DNA of 34,508 nt from CAXNKG01 sp964202965 (GTDB taxonomy: Bacteria > Acidobacteriota > Vicinamibacteria > Vicinamibacterales > UBA2999): NCBI GenBank assembly GCA_964202965.1, contig CAXNKG010000034.1:1-34508 (forward strand). Direction: 5' to 3'. A program made the translations under genes and the position numbers. This document shows, piece after piece, positions 7,749 through 17,359 of the stretch. Every line of letters starts with the position of its first letter. Within the stretch, counting starts at the first letter, position 1. A model generated the notes under the pieces. The model had not been told where the DNA came from. It ran no database searches and saw only the letters and a list, made by a program, of their open reading frames with translations.

Positions 7749-9998
7749 TTATGGCGGGGACAGGTCGAATTCGTCGCGCGGAAACAGATCCGTATTCACC
7801 TCGCCGAGCGTCGAGCGATCGAAGTCAGGCCCGAACCGCACGAGCGTATCAGGCAGGTACGCCTGCAGCACCTGCGCGATGTCGATGCCGGCGCGCGCGT
7901 AGTACTCGCGAACCCGCCGGTCGTCCAGCCGCGCCGCGACCGCGGCCGGATCCACCCACAACGGCTCGTTGCTGCCGAGCATGATGCCCGGGACGCTGAC
8001 CACGTACGGGAACGCCTTCACGAACGTATCGTGAATGCGGCGCGTCGGCGCCCACGTGGCGGCCACGCCGTTCGGCTTGAGCCTGCTCCTCACGAGCGCG
8101 AAATAGGCTTCGGAATACAGGTTGCCCGAATAGGCGCTCGTGGGCCGAAGCGCGTCGGCCTCGATGACGTCGAACTTCCGCGTGGAGCGCAGCAGGTACG
8201 CCCGGCCGTCACCGGCGACATGTTCGACCCTGGGATCGGCAAGGAGCCCGCGCAGTCCCGGATACGGGTCGCGCTCGGCCCGCGCGCGCAGCGTGACGAG
8301 CTGCGACCCGATGATCTCGATGCACGTCACGCGAACGATGCCGGGACGCCCGGCCGCGGCGTACACGGTGTCGCCAGACCCGAGGCCGATGATCGCGACG
8401 TCGCGCGGGTCCGGGTGGACGAGCACGGGTAGTGCGCCCAGCGCGGTATGAATATCGCCGTAGGGCAACACGCTCTGCCCGACGCCGTTGACGAAGACAA
8501 CCTTCCGTCCAAGAAACTCGCGGCTGGTGGCGGTGATGACCGAGACGCCCGAGTTGTCCTCGGCGAAGACGACCCGCTCGGGCGCCGTGCCGTGCAATCT
8601 CGACCAGAGCTCCCGCGAGTCGGGCATCACGATCGCCACCGCGGCCACGCCCGTCACAGCCGCCAGGGCCGTCATGCGGCCCCGGTGCCGCAGCGCGAAC
8701 CAGACGAACGCGGCGCTCGCACCCGCCAGCAGCTTCAGCGTCCCGGCGGCGCCAATCGCGTCAAGCAGCCACCATCCCGTGATGACGGTGCCAGTGATGC
8801 TGCCGGCGATGTTCGCAAGCAGCAGCCCCCCCACGCGCCGGCCCAGTGTCCGTTCGTCATGCTGGACCACCCGCTGCAGGACAGGAAACGAACAGCCCAT
8901 CAGGAACGTCGGCGGCACGACGAGCAGCAGCGGCACGACGACATACAGGCGGATGAAGTTCGCCGGGATCGTGCCGGACCGCAGTCCCGCGAGACTTTCG
9001 CGAATGTTCAGCGGCTCGTATCCTCCGAAATAGCCGGTGAGCGCCCGGATATCGTCCGCGACGCCCACGAACAGGGCCAGCAGGACGGCGGCGGACACGC
9101 CTGCGGCCGCCTGCAGGGCGAAGAAGGTGCGAGCCGGATGGCGCAGCCGCGTGGCGAACGCGCTGCCCGCCACCGCGCCGAGACCAATGCCCGCAAGATA
9201 GAGCGCCAACAGCGTGCCGAAGGTGAAGGCGGTCGATTTCGCCATCACCCCCAGCAGCCGGAACCAGACGATCTCGTACGACAGCGCGATAAACCCGGCG
9301 CACGCGTAGGCGGCCAGCCAGAAGGGGAAAGGCCGGCTGACGCCGGCCTCCACGGCGGCGACTGATGCAGGGGGCGGCTTCAGCCGGGTCGTCAGCGACC
9401 GCCCCGCCAGGGGCAGGACCAGCGCCGCGCACGCGATGTTCAGCGCAGCACCCACACGCAGGCTTCCGTCGAGGCCCAGCGATGGCAGCAGCACCCACGT
9501 CGCGACGACGGCCCCGCAGGCGGCGCCGAGCGTATTGAAGCCGTAGAGCGCACCGACGTGGCGGGCCGCGTGCTCCATCCGGTCGGTCACCGCGCGCGCG
9601 AGCAACGGCAGTGACGCCCCCATGAAGAACGTCGGCCACAGCAGACTGACAAACAACACCACCGCGACCCAGCCGCGGCCGAGATCCATCGGCCCCAGTC
9701 GTTCGTACAACACCCCGTAGTAGAGCCACGCGCTCAGGGCGCCGAACAGGCCAACGGCCGCTTCGGCGGCGGCAAAGAGCATCAGACTGGCCCGGCGGGA
9801 GACGCGATCAGCGACGACCCCGCCGGCCAGACTGCCGATGCCAAGGCCCGCCATGAACGCCGCCACGATGACGGTGGCCGAATACACATCGGCGCCGGAA
9901 AAGATGGCGAGCAGCCGCTGCCAGATCACCTGGTACAGCAGGGCGGCAAAGCCCGACACGAAAAACACCGCGAGCGCGAGCAGGGCAGTGGGCGTCAC
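7749..9998 (-). CDS. Fused MFS-type membrane protein / spermidine-synthase-like domain
   Basis: 749 residues from the GTG at 9996-9998. The first about 480 residues are strongly hydrophobic with a dozen or more helices and transporter-like turns (GLGIGSLAGGVVADRVSRR, FMGASLPLLARAVTDR, YEIVWFRLLGV, FLMGCSFPVLQR). The last about 230 residues are a Rossmann-like spermidine synthase domain: SAM-type loop VAIIGLGSGDTVYAAA (about 530-545), an acidic strand end in CIEI, and FDVIEADALRPTSAYSGNLY. This fusion is widespread, but the reaction of most members is unknown, so polyamine synthesis should not be assumed. The frame is open upstream to a GTG at 10070, but the 9998 start overlaps the stop of the short relic just upstream (GTGTGA) and sits right before the first helix. 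Confidence 0.85.
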   Translation of the reverse strand: MTPTALLALAVFFVSGFAALLYQVIWQRLLAIFSGADVYSATVIVAAFMAGLGIGSLAGGVVADRVSRRASLMLFAAAEAAVGLFGALSAWLYYGVLYERLGPMDLGRGWVAVVLFVSLLWPTFFMGASLPLLARAVTDRMEHAARHVGALYGFNTLGAACGAVVATWVLLPSLGLDGSLRVGAALNIACAALVLPLAGRSLTTRLKPPPASVAAVEAGVSRPFPFWLAAYACAGFIALSYEIVWFRLLGVMAKSTAFTFGTLLALYLAGIGLGAVAGSAFATRLRHPARTFFALQAAAGVSAAVLLALFVGVADDIRALTGYFGGYEPLNIRESLAGLRSGTIPANFIRLYVVVPLLLVVPPTFLMGCSFPVLQRVVQHDERTLGRRVGGLLLANIAGSITGTVITGWWLLDAIGAAGTLKLLAGASAAFVWFALRHRGRMTALAAVTGVAAVAIVMPDSRELWSRLHGTAPERVVFAEDNSGVSVITATSREFLGRKVVFVNGVGQSVLPYGDIHTALGALPVLVHPDPRDVAIIGLGSGDTVYAAAGRPGIVRVTCIEIIGSQLVTLRARAERDPYPGLRGLLADPRVEHVAGDGRAYLLRSTRKFDVIEADALRPTSAYSGNLYSEAYFALVRSRLKPNGVAATWAPTRRIHDTFVKAFPYVVSVPGIMLGSNEPLWVDPAAVAARLDDRRVREYYARAGIDIAQVLQAYLPDTLVRFGPDFDRSTLGEVNTDLFPRDEFDLSPP

Positions 9999-10087
9999 AC
10001 GTCGAGGTGGGCCATCAGCGGGAGGTGGTCGGACGCATCGGGTGCCGGGGGCGTGGTCACAACGGTACACGAAGAGACGTGCGGCAT
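9995..10087 (-). pseudogene. C-terminal relic of an endonuclease/exonuclease/phosphatase-family gene
   Basis: A 30-codon frame from an ATG at 10085-10087 ends in PDASDHLPLMAHLDV and TGA at 9995. The segment ASDHLPLMAHL matches the last strand of the EEP nuclease/phosphatase fold, whose catalytic histidine lies in an SDHxP motif. The preceding residues SCTVVTTPP also fit. Nothing of the rest of the domain is found upstream: an in-frame stop occurs about 11 codons before the ATG and the ferredoxin gene starts at 10180. Its stop overlaps the GTG start of the MFS gene, as if the two had once been coupled. It could be a chance ORF; the motif is short. Confidence 0.42.
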
Positions 10088-10179
10088 GCAGCCTGTACGG
10101 GCAGGCCAGATTTATCTGTCATCCCGGTCACATCCGGCGGACTGTTCCGGGACCGGCCGTTTGTTGTAAGCTCAACGGA

Positions 10180-10551
<372 letters not shown>

Positions 10552-10566
10552 GACAGCGGACGAGAG

Positions 10567-10593
10567 GAGCCTGGGGCTCTGGGCTCCAGGCTC
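10567..10593. terminator. Hairpin between convergent ferredoxin and addA genes
   Basis: GAGCCTGG (10567-10574) and CCAGGCTC (10586-10593) form a perfect 8-bp stem, extendable by two pairs including one G-T. The inner sequence is made of heptamer units (GGGGCTC, TGGGCTC, CAGGCTC). There is no T-run, so it is a possible bidirectional terminator or mRNA-end hairpin. It touches the addA stop codon (10593-10595). Confidence 0.5.
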
Positions 10594-13500
10594 TAGACGC
10601 GCAGCAGTACGCCCCGCGCCTTCTTTCCCATCGCCGCGCCCACGGCCGCGGCATACGTCTGCACCTGGCGCGTGTACTCGTCGAGCGCGCCCTCAAGTTC
10701 GCGATCGGTCTTGAAGTCGACGACGATGACCTCGTCGCCGGATACGAACGCCAGGTCCACGTGGCCTTCGATAAGCGTGCCCCCGTCGACCCGCAGCGTG
10801 ATGGGGGTCTCGCGGTAGCAGAGCCGGGCGGCGTCGGCGCGCCCCGCGGCGCGCCAGACCGGATGCCGGGAGACGGCGCCAGCCACAGCCTTCGCCGCAG
10901 CCACTTCCTCGTCAGTCGCGGCGAGCACACGCCCATGCCCCTCGGCCAGCCCCGCAACGACCTCCACATCGGCCACGAGCGGCATGTCCGCCAGCACCGC
11001 GTGGACAAGGGTCCCGAACCGCTTGCCTGCCGGGCGTTCGGAGCCTGTCAGAGCAGACTCGACGGAAACGTCAATCTCCCGGATCCCGGATCCCCGATCC
11101 CCGATTCCCGATCCCTGATCCCCGGTCCCCCTCTTCACCCACTCGGTCGCAGTGAGCACGCGCACCGACGGCGCCGACCCCTGCTCCACAGCCGACCGGC
11201 GCGCAGCGCGCCAGTGCTCATAGGCGTCGAGCCGGCTCCGAAGCACCTGCGGGGAGACGTCCCTGACAATCAGGTCGTCGCGCCGGAGCCCCAGCGGCGC
11301 CTGCACGCCGAGCGTCACCGATTCGGGAGACCACCAGACAACGGACGCCTCCGCATCACCCTCACCAATCCGGTGGAGGCCCGGGCACATCGTGAGGGAC
11401 GACGCGGGGTCGCCGTCGGGCCGCTTCAGAACGGTGTCCCGGCTCTTGAACGGGGGGCAGCCCGGCGCCGCCGTCTGCTCCCGGCGGGCGTCCGCCGCGG
11501 GATAGATGGCGCGGTTGAGGGGCGAGATCCAGCCCTCGCTGAACGGTTCGTCGCCAATGGCCGGCACCACCAGGAGATCGCGCGCACGCGTCGCGGCAAC
11601 GTAGGCGACCCGCGCACCCTCCGCGCCTTCCCGGAGGAGCTCTGCCTCTCTCGCATCGTTCAGATCCTTGGGCGCCCACCCGCCAATCCGCAGCGCGCAG
11701 AGATTTCGGGCGGGGTCGACGTGCCGCGACGCATCGTAGGGTGTGAGCCTGGCGGTGATGTCGGCCAGGATGACCACCGGGAACTCGAGCCCCTTGGCCT
11801 TGTGGACCGTCATCAGCCGGACGCCGTCGCTGCCCTCCTCCAGGATGGGCGCCTCGGCAGGACGCTGGACGGAGGCCTCGGCGTGGAGCGTCTCGACGAA
11901 TCCGCGGAACGACATGCCGCCGTCCAGCTCGTACTGCCGGGCCAGTTCCGCCACGTGCAGCACGTTGGCCAGTGCCTGCTCGCCGCCCGGGCGCAGGACG
12001 AAGCCCACATGCGCGCGCGTCGCATCGAGCAGCATGGCAATCGTCTCGGCGACCGGCCGCCTGTTGCGCCCCTGGTGCAGCGACTTCAGCGTCGCCAGTG
12101 CCTCCGCGACGCACTGCAGGTGCTGCGGGAGGCCGTCCGGAACGCGAAACGGATGGAAGGCCCTGCTCCGCTGGTAGAACTCGAGCAGCTCCTCGTCGCC
12201 GATGGCGAACAGCGCGCCCCGGAGCGTTGAGAACACGGAGAGCTGGTCGTCTGGCCATTCGATCGCCATCAGCGCGGCCCGGAGGGTTTCAATCTCCTCG
12301 CGGTCGTGGAACGTACGGCCGCCGACGAGGAGATGCCTCACGCCGCGCGCCTCGAGCGCCTCCACATAGGGGCGGGTGACATCCTCGCCGTAGCTGAGGA
12401 ACCTCCGGAAGAGAATGCAGATGTGCCGCGCCTCGATCGGCACGCGGCCGCCGGGCGCCCGGCGCTCCGTCACCGTCCACCCGCTCTCGTTCACGAGCCA
12501 CTCGACGTACGCCCCGACCGCGTCCGGGAGCGACTCCTCGATCTTGCGGGCGGTGATGTACCGCTGCGAATACGGATACGGGACCGGCAGCGCGACGACC
12601 GATGGCTGCGTCGACGTATCGTCGCGTGATGCCTCCAGCGGCACATACCGCGCCTGCCGTGTCACCGGATTGCCGTCCATCATCGGCGCGAACGCGAGGT
12701 TGACGACCCGCTGGATGTTGGGGACGCCGCGGAAGCTTCTGCGCAGTTCCAGCCGCTGCGCGCCCGCCCGCTCGAGCTGCTCGCACACCCGCATGTAGGT
12801 ATCGACGTCAGCGCCGCGGAACCGGTAGATCGACTGCTTCGGATCGCCGACGAGGAAGAGTTTTCCAGGCAGCGGCACCACGTCTTCCCATCTCGTCTGT
12901 TCCGGGTCCGAGGCGGCAAGCAGCAATACCAGCTCGGCCTGCAGCGGGTCGGTATCCTGAAACTCGTCGACGAAGATCGCCGCAAAGCGCGTCTGGAAAT
13001 GCTGCCGGACGCTCGCGTTCCCCCTGATCAGGTCGCGAGCCCGCAACAGCAGGTCGACGAAATCGAGCGCGCCCTCGCGCGTCTTCAGACGCTCGTACTC
13101 ATCAACACAGGCGAGCAGCTCGTCGTGCAGCAGCGCCGCGAGGTCGGCGTCGGCGCGCACCTGAAAATCGTTCAGCGCCTCGATGAGCGCGTCGCGCGCC
13201 GCCAGCACCTGCGTTCGGGGCACCCCCTTGCTGTACGTCGGCCCGCTGCCCTTCCGCCCGCGCTTGAAGTCGCGGTTGCGCCGAAGGTCGACCAGCTGCG
13301 CTTCGAGGCCGTCCAAATCGTTTTGGGCTTTGGGCTTTGGGCTCTGGGCTTTGATTTCCCGGCTCAGCCTGCGAACCGGTTCGGTGTCCACGAAGAGGTT
13401 GTCGCCGGCATACGAGGGATTCGCCGAGACATCGGCACAGTCATGGACCAGTTCGACCACGCGGATTGTGGCGGCGCCGCGATCGAAGGGCTCGCGCGTC

Positions 13501-14102
13501 CACGCGCCGCGGAAGTCGCGCCACTCGGCCAGGTCGAAGGCCGCGCGGCGCAGGCGCTCGACCGGACCGTCCTCATCGATGTCGCCAGGCCGAAAGCCGC
13601 GGCTCCCGCGGCGCAGCGACCGCCGGACGCCCTCGCCGGGCTGCGCCAGCTCGCGCTGCAGCCATGTGTCGAACGCCTGCCGGAACAGGCGCTCCGACTG
13701 GCCCTCGGTGAGCACACGAAACAGCGGATCGACGCCCGCTTCGACCGGACGCTCGCGAAGCAGGTCGGCGCAGAATCCGTGGATCGTGCTGACGTGGGCT
13801 TCCTCGAGGTTCTGAATGGCAGCCGACAGGCGCGCGGCCGCGGCGCCGTCGGCAGCCTGCCGATCCTTCTCGAGCTGCTGCCGCAGCCGCAGTTTCAGTT
13901 CGCCGGCGGCCTTCTCCGTGAACGTCACGGCCACGATCTCGCGCACGTCGGCGCGGCCTTCGGCGATCACGCGCACGATGCGGTTGACGAGCTCCGTCGT
14001 CTTACCGGTGCCGGCGGCAGCCTCGACGATGAGCGTGCGATCGACCGCGGTCCGAATCAGCTCCCTCGCCTGGTCGTCCGAATCGTGCGCGGCCGCCGTC
14101 AT
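10593..14102 (-). CDS. addA: AddA/RecB-like UvrD-family helicase-nuclease
   Basis: 1169 residues, expected to work with the AddB-like partner encoded just upstream in double-strand break end processing for recombination. Helicase motifs are complete: Walker A AAAGTGKTT (28-36), TFTEKAAGEL, HGFCADLLRERP, Walker B FVDEFQDTD (about 376), VGDPKQSIYRFRGAD (about 420-434), TVHKAKGLEFPVVIL (about 765) and AYVAATRARDLLV (about 838). The C-terminal nuclease has GHVDLAF, VVDFKTDRE (about 1128) and YTRQVQTYA, the RecB-type D-DxK and Q/Y pattern. The ATG (14100-14102) overlaps the addB stop as ATGA. Two low-complexity segments (about 250-260 and 990-1007) are encoded by tandem repeats that look inserted in frame. 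Confidence 0.93.
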   Translation of the reverse strand: MTAAAHDSDDQARELIRTAVDRTLIVEAAAGTGKTTELVNRIVRVIAEGRADVREIVAVTFTEKAAGELKLRLRQQLEKDRQAADGAAAARLSAAIQNLEEAHVSTIHGFCADLLRERPVEAGVDPLFRVLTEGQSERLFRQAFDTWLQRELAQPGEGVRRSLRRGSRGFRPGDIDEDGPVERLRRAAFDLAEWRDFRGAWTREPFDRGAATIRVVELVHDCADVSANPSYAGDNLFVDTEPVRRLSREIKAQSPKPKAQNDLDGLEAQLVDLRRNRDFKRGRKGSGPTYSKGVPRTQVLAARDALIEALNDFQVRADADLAALLHDELLACVDEYERLKTREGALDFVDLLLRARDLIRGNASVRQHFQTRFAAIFVDEFQDTDPLQAELVLLLAASDPEQTRWEDVVPLPGKLFLVGDPKQSIYRFRGADVDTYMRVCEQLERAGAQRLELRRSFRGVPNIQRVVNLAFAPMMDGNPVTRQARYVPLEASRDDTSTQPSVVALPVPYPYSQRYITARKIEESLPDAVGAYVEWLVNESGWTVTERRAPGGRVPIEARHICILFRRFLSYGEDVTRPYVEALEARGVRHLLVGGRTFHDREEIETLRAALMAIEWPDDQLSVFSTLRGALFAIGDEELLEFYQRSRAFHPFRVPDGLPQHLQCVAEALATLKSLHQGRNRRPVAETIAMLLDATRAHVGFVLRPGGEQALANVLHVAELARQYELDGGMSFRGFVETLHAEASVQRPAEAPILEEGSDGVRLMTVHKAKGLEFPVVILADITARLTPYDASRHVDPARNLCALRIGGWAPKDLNDAREAELLREGAEGARVAYVAATRARDLLVVPAIGDEPFSEGWISPLNRAIYPAADARREQTAAPGCPPFKSRDTVLKRPDGDPASSLTMCPGLHRIGEGDAEASVVWWSPESVTLGVQAPLGLRRDDLIVRDVSPQVLRSRLDAYEHWRAARRSAVEQGSAPSVRVLTATEWVKRGTGDQGSGIGDRGSGIREIDVSVESALTGSERPAGKRFGTLVHAVLADMPLVADVEVVAGLAEGHGRVLAATDEEVAAAKAVAGAVSRHPVWRAAGRADAARLCYRETPITLRVDGGTLIEGHVDLAFVSGDEVIVVDFKTDRELEGALDEYTRQVQTYAAAVGAAMGKKARGVLLRV
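11081..11130. repeat. GATCCCC-type heptamer array inside addA
   Basis: About seven imperfect units (GGATCCC, GGATCCCC, GATCCCC, GATTCCC, GATCCCT, GATCCCC, GGTCCCC). On the coding strand they encode GDQGSGIGDRGSGI, just before the nuclease part of AddA. The frame stays open. Confidence 0.85.
13325..13352. repeat. GGGCTTT heptamer array inside addA
   Basis: Four units: GGGCTTT, GGGCTTT, GGGCTCT, GGGCTTT. On the coding strand they encode KAQSPKPKAQ (residues about 250-260) within the accessory region between helicase motifs. The frame stays open. Confidence 0.88.
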
Positions 14103-17100
14103 GCGCGCCCCCGGAGCGCCTGGAGATCGGCCAGCCGATCCTGTGGTTTGCGGGTCACGCGGCGACGCACGTCGGGACCACAGACGGACCGGTAATCGCA
14201 GCGCGAACAGGCCTCCTCGGCGGGCGCCGCCGCGAGGAATCCGCCTTCGACGGCCCGGTCGATCACCTGCAGGACCTCGAGGCCCGCCGCTCTCGTGCGT
14301 TCGTTGAGCGGGATCTCGTGCTCCGCAAAGCCGCCGGCCGCGGTGCAGTAGAACAGACGGCCCTGCGCGACGCCGCGCCCCAGCGCCCGCTCGATGGCCA
14401 GGCTGTAGAGCACGGGCTGCAGCACGGCGCCGCCCCCGATAATGACGCGGTCGATCCGTTCCGGCTTACGGCCGGTCTTGTGATCCGTGACTCGCAGGAG
14501 ACCGGTCGTCCGGTGCTCCTCAATCAGGTCGATGGCGCCGCGCAGCTGATAGCCACCCTCGAGCGTGACGTCGTCCCGCACGCTCGCCGGGTCGCGTTCG
14601 CCGGGGACGTGGCCAAACCCGAACTCGAAATACGTGGGATTCCAGTCGGCGCCGTCGCGCGCCAGGTAGTGAAGCCACGCGTGCAGGTCGCGGCGGATCG
14701 ACGCCACTTCGTCGGTCCAGACGCGATCGACCGCCGGCGCCAGCCGCTCGTACTCGCGCGCGGCGACCGCATCGATCGTGCCGTCCAGCACCGGGCGCAC
14801 CGCATCGATCCCCGCTGCAGTCAGTGGTAGCGCTCCGCGTTCGCCCAGCGACCGCAGGAACCGCGCCTGCATCTCGTGGAAGAGACTGCCGCGCGTCAAC
14901 GGATCCATCCGCTGCAGGGGCTCCGGCATCTCGAGCGGCTGGAGTCGATACACCGCCGCCAGCAGGAACTGGTACGGACAGGCGCTGAACTTCTGGAGCG
15001 CCGACAGGGAGTAGGGCCGTGCCGTCAGCCGCTGCGACGCGAGCATGGCGCTCGTGTCGGGGACGACGCGGATGAGGCCGTCGCTCGTGGACCAGCGCGG
15101 CTCGCCCCGCGCCCACCGGCCGACAACATTCCGGCGGAGACACTCGTTCAGCTTCAGGAGGTAATGGGCGTGCCCCTTGACACGGCCGCGATCGCGCTCG
15201 TCGAGCAGGCGGCGCAGCGTGGAGAGGTCGTGCTCGAGATCGTCGATGGCGTCGTCGGGCTGCGGAGGCGCCGGCCACGCCAGCGTCGCGCTGCCGGTTT
15301 CCCGCGCGCGGTCCTCGAGCCATTCGAAGTCCGGGATGCGGCCTGTCACCGCCCGCATGATGTCCAGCGCGTAGAACGACGGGACGCGGGCGCGTGATTC
15401 AGTGAGCTCGATGCGCGGATACGACACGTAGAGGCGCTCGGTCGCCGCGCCGGCCGCGAGCTCGAGCAGCAGCCGCTCCGCGGCCAGCCGCCGCGGCTGG
15501 GTGGTCAGGGCGCCGTCGGCGGCCGCGCGCGTGCCGTCGAGGAGGAGCGGATCCTCGCGGGGTTTTTGCGGAAACATGCGCTCCGCCAGGCCCGGGATGA
15601 ACACGACTCTGAAGCTGCGGCCGCGCGCCTGCTGCGGCGTGCCGACGAAGACGCGGCCGAATCGCCGTGCGGGCGGCTCCGATTCGAGCGTCAGCAGCCG
15701 CTCGCCCAGCACGCGGCGCGCTTCATCGAGATCGACCGGCCCGATATCGGCCATCGGGCGCAGGTCGGCCAGGACGCGCAGCACCTGGTCCGGCCGCCGC
15801 AGCGCACGAGGCGCCAGCGCCGTGAACGCATCGAGCCAGACGCCCCACGTCGCCTCCGCGGGCCAGCTCGCCAGTTCGTCGATGAGCGGCAACGCAAACG
15901 CGCTGAGGTGCCCAAGTTGCGCGCGCGTGCGCCGCAACGATGCCGGCCGGGCGCCGTCGCGTCCGTCCTGACGTTCCGCCTCCGCAATCTGGAGCGTCAG
16001 CTCCCCGGACTTTCCCGCCAGCCTGCGGCGCCACCGGTCGGCGTTCTTCCCGATGACCGCCGCGTCGACGAGCAATTTCTCCCACCGCCACGGCGCGGGA
16101 AGGGTCTGCGCTGCGGCATCGGTCTCCTCCGCCTCGTCAGCGCCAGCTTCAGCAACACTCAACCCGAAGACTTCGTCCAAGGGCAGTACGTGGGGCGGGT
16201 CCTGCCGCGAGTCTCGATCCCATCGAGCGGCAGACCCGCCATCCGGCGACCCGCCGTCCTCGGGCACCTGCGCCAGCGACAGATACTCCGCAAACCTGGA
16301 GGCGGACAGTTGTTCCGCCGCGCACGCCAGCAGCGCCAGGAACGCGCGCCCGGCTGGATGAGGCCGGCGCGTGCCCCGGTCGAACCAGGCCGGCACATCG
16401 GCGCGCTGGAGCGCGTGTTCCAGCAGGCCGAAGTAGCTGTGGGGTGACCTGACGAGAACGGCCATCTCGTCGAATTTCACGCCGCGCAGGGCTTCCTTCA
16501 GGATGCGGCGCGCGATCTCGACGCATTCGCGGCCTTCGCCAGGCGCTGAGAAGAACTCGAGCGAGCCGTCCTGTTCGCGTTGCACCGGCTCGACGCCGGG
16601 CGTGAACAGGAAGCGCCGGAGGTGCGCGAGGTCGTCGTCGCCGGTCTCGTCGGCATCGGCGGCCGCCGGATGCAGCGACGCGTAATACTCGATCGTCTCC
16701 GCATCGCCGGGCGGCGCGGTCGCAACGGTCAGCGCAGCCGCATCGACAATCGCGCTGACGAGTGTGCGGTCCGCGGCATGCTCGATCGCGACATCGAGCA
16801 ACACGACCAGATCGAACCTGGCGTGCAGCCGCGCGGCGGCCGTGTGAAGCAGTCCCGCCCGGTCCACTGATGATGCGGACGCGAAGCACTCTTCAAAGCG
16901 CTCGAGGAGCCACGCGACGTCAGGGCCGGCCGGCCCCAGAGGCAGGAGGCGGCTGGCGGGCACGCCGGCCAGCCGCAGTTCCTGCAGCGTGCGAGCCAGC
17001 GCGCGCGGAAAACCAGGCGATCCCGCCACCGGCGTGAAGTAGCGCAGCGCGCCGGTGCGTCCCGCGTCAAACGTGACACGCGCAGACGCCGCCTCGGCAC

Positions 17101-17359
17101 CAAGCCCTGCGCTGGGCGTCACGGACTCCCCCGCCAGCGCCACGGCCGCGGCTCGCGCCGCGAACTGCGTCAGGCTGAAGCGCTGGACGCCGAAGGTCGC
17201 CGTGGCGGACGCCGCGGCGGCGCGAGCGAGATCGTCAGCGGCGCCCCTGGTGGCACCGATGACGGCCACACGCTGTCCAGGCGTGGCGCGGCGTATCGCG
17301 TCGCACGCGAAGGCCAGACGGGTGTGTGCGGAAGAAGACGTTGAAAGGCGCAGCGGCAT
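14099..17359 (-). CDS. addB: AddB-like helicase-nuclease subunit with Fe-S nuclease domain
   Basis: 1086 residues from the ATG at 17357-17359 (MPLRLSTSSSAHTRL). The frame runs on upstream to 17707, but that stretch does not look like protein. It is the likely partner of AddA. The C-terminal nuclease shows ITDHKTGRKPERID (about 955-965) and VLQPVLYSLAIE. The 4Fe-4S staple typical of AddB is visible: one cysteine in FSACPYQFLLAAVYRL (about 791) and three in CSRCDYRSVC (about 1049-1058). The helicase part is degenerate: the N-terminal VAVIGATRGAADDLARA has no GKT/S, so ATP binding at this site is unlikely, as in AddB-like subunits that serve structural or recognition roles. Later segments such as RSFRVVFIPGLAERMFPQ and YVSYPR fit the family. 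Confidence 0.88.
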   Translation of the reverse strand: MPLRLSTSSSAHTRLAFACDAIRRATPGQRVAVIGATRGAADDLARAAAASATATFGVQRFSLTQFAARAAAVALAGESVTPSAGLGAEAASARVTFDAGRTGALRYFTPVAGSPGFPRALARTLQELRLAGVPASRLLPLGPAGPDVAWLLERFEECFASASSVDRAGLLHTAAARLHARFDLVVLLDVAIEHAADRTLVSAIVDAAALTVATAPPGDAETIEYYASLHPAAADADETGDDDLAHLRRFLFTPGVEPVQREQDGSLEFFSAPGEGRECVEIARRILKEALRGVKFDEMAVLVRSPHSYFGLLEHALQRADVPAWFDRGTRRPHPAGRAFLALLACAAEQLSASRFAEYLSLAQVPEDGGSPDGGSAARWDRDSRQDPPHVLPLDEVFGLSVAEAGADEAEETDAAAQTLPAPWRWEKLLVDAAVIGKNADRWRRRLAGKSGELTLQIAEAERQDGRDGARPASLRRTRAQLGHLSAFALPLIDELASWPAEATWGVWLDAFTALAPRALRRPDQVLRVLADLRPMADIGPVDLDEARRVLGERLLTLESEPPARRFGRVFVGTPQQARGRSFRVVFIPGLAERMFPQKPREDPLLLDGTRAAADGALTTQPRRLAAERLLLELAAGAATERLYVSYPRIELTESRARVPSFYALDIMRAVTGRIPDFEWLEDRARETGSATLAWPAPPQPDDAIDDLEHDLSTLRRLLDERDRGRVKGHAHYLLKLNECLRRNVVGRWARGEPRWSTSDGLIRVVPDTSAMLASQRLTARPYSLSALQKFSACPYQFLLAAVYRLQPLEMPEPLQRMDPLTRGSLFHEMQARFLRSLGERGALPLTAAGIDAVRPVLDGTIDAVAAREYERLAPAVDRVWTDEVASIRRDLHAWLHYLARDGADWNPTYFEFGFGHVPGERDPASVRDDVTLEGGYQLRGAIDLIEEHRTTGLLRVTDHKTGRKPERIDRVIIGGGAVLQPVLYSLAIERALGRGVAQGRLFYCTAAGGFAEHEIPLNERTRAAGLEVLQVIDRAVEGGFLAAAPAEEACSRCDYRSVCGPDVRRRVTRKPQDRLADLQALRGRA

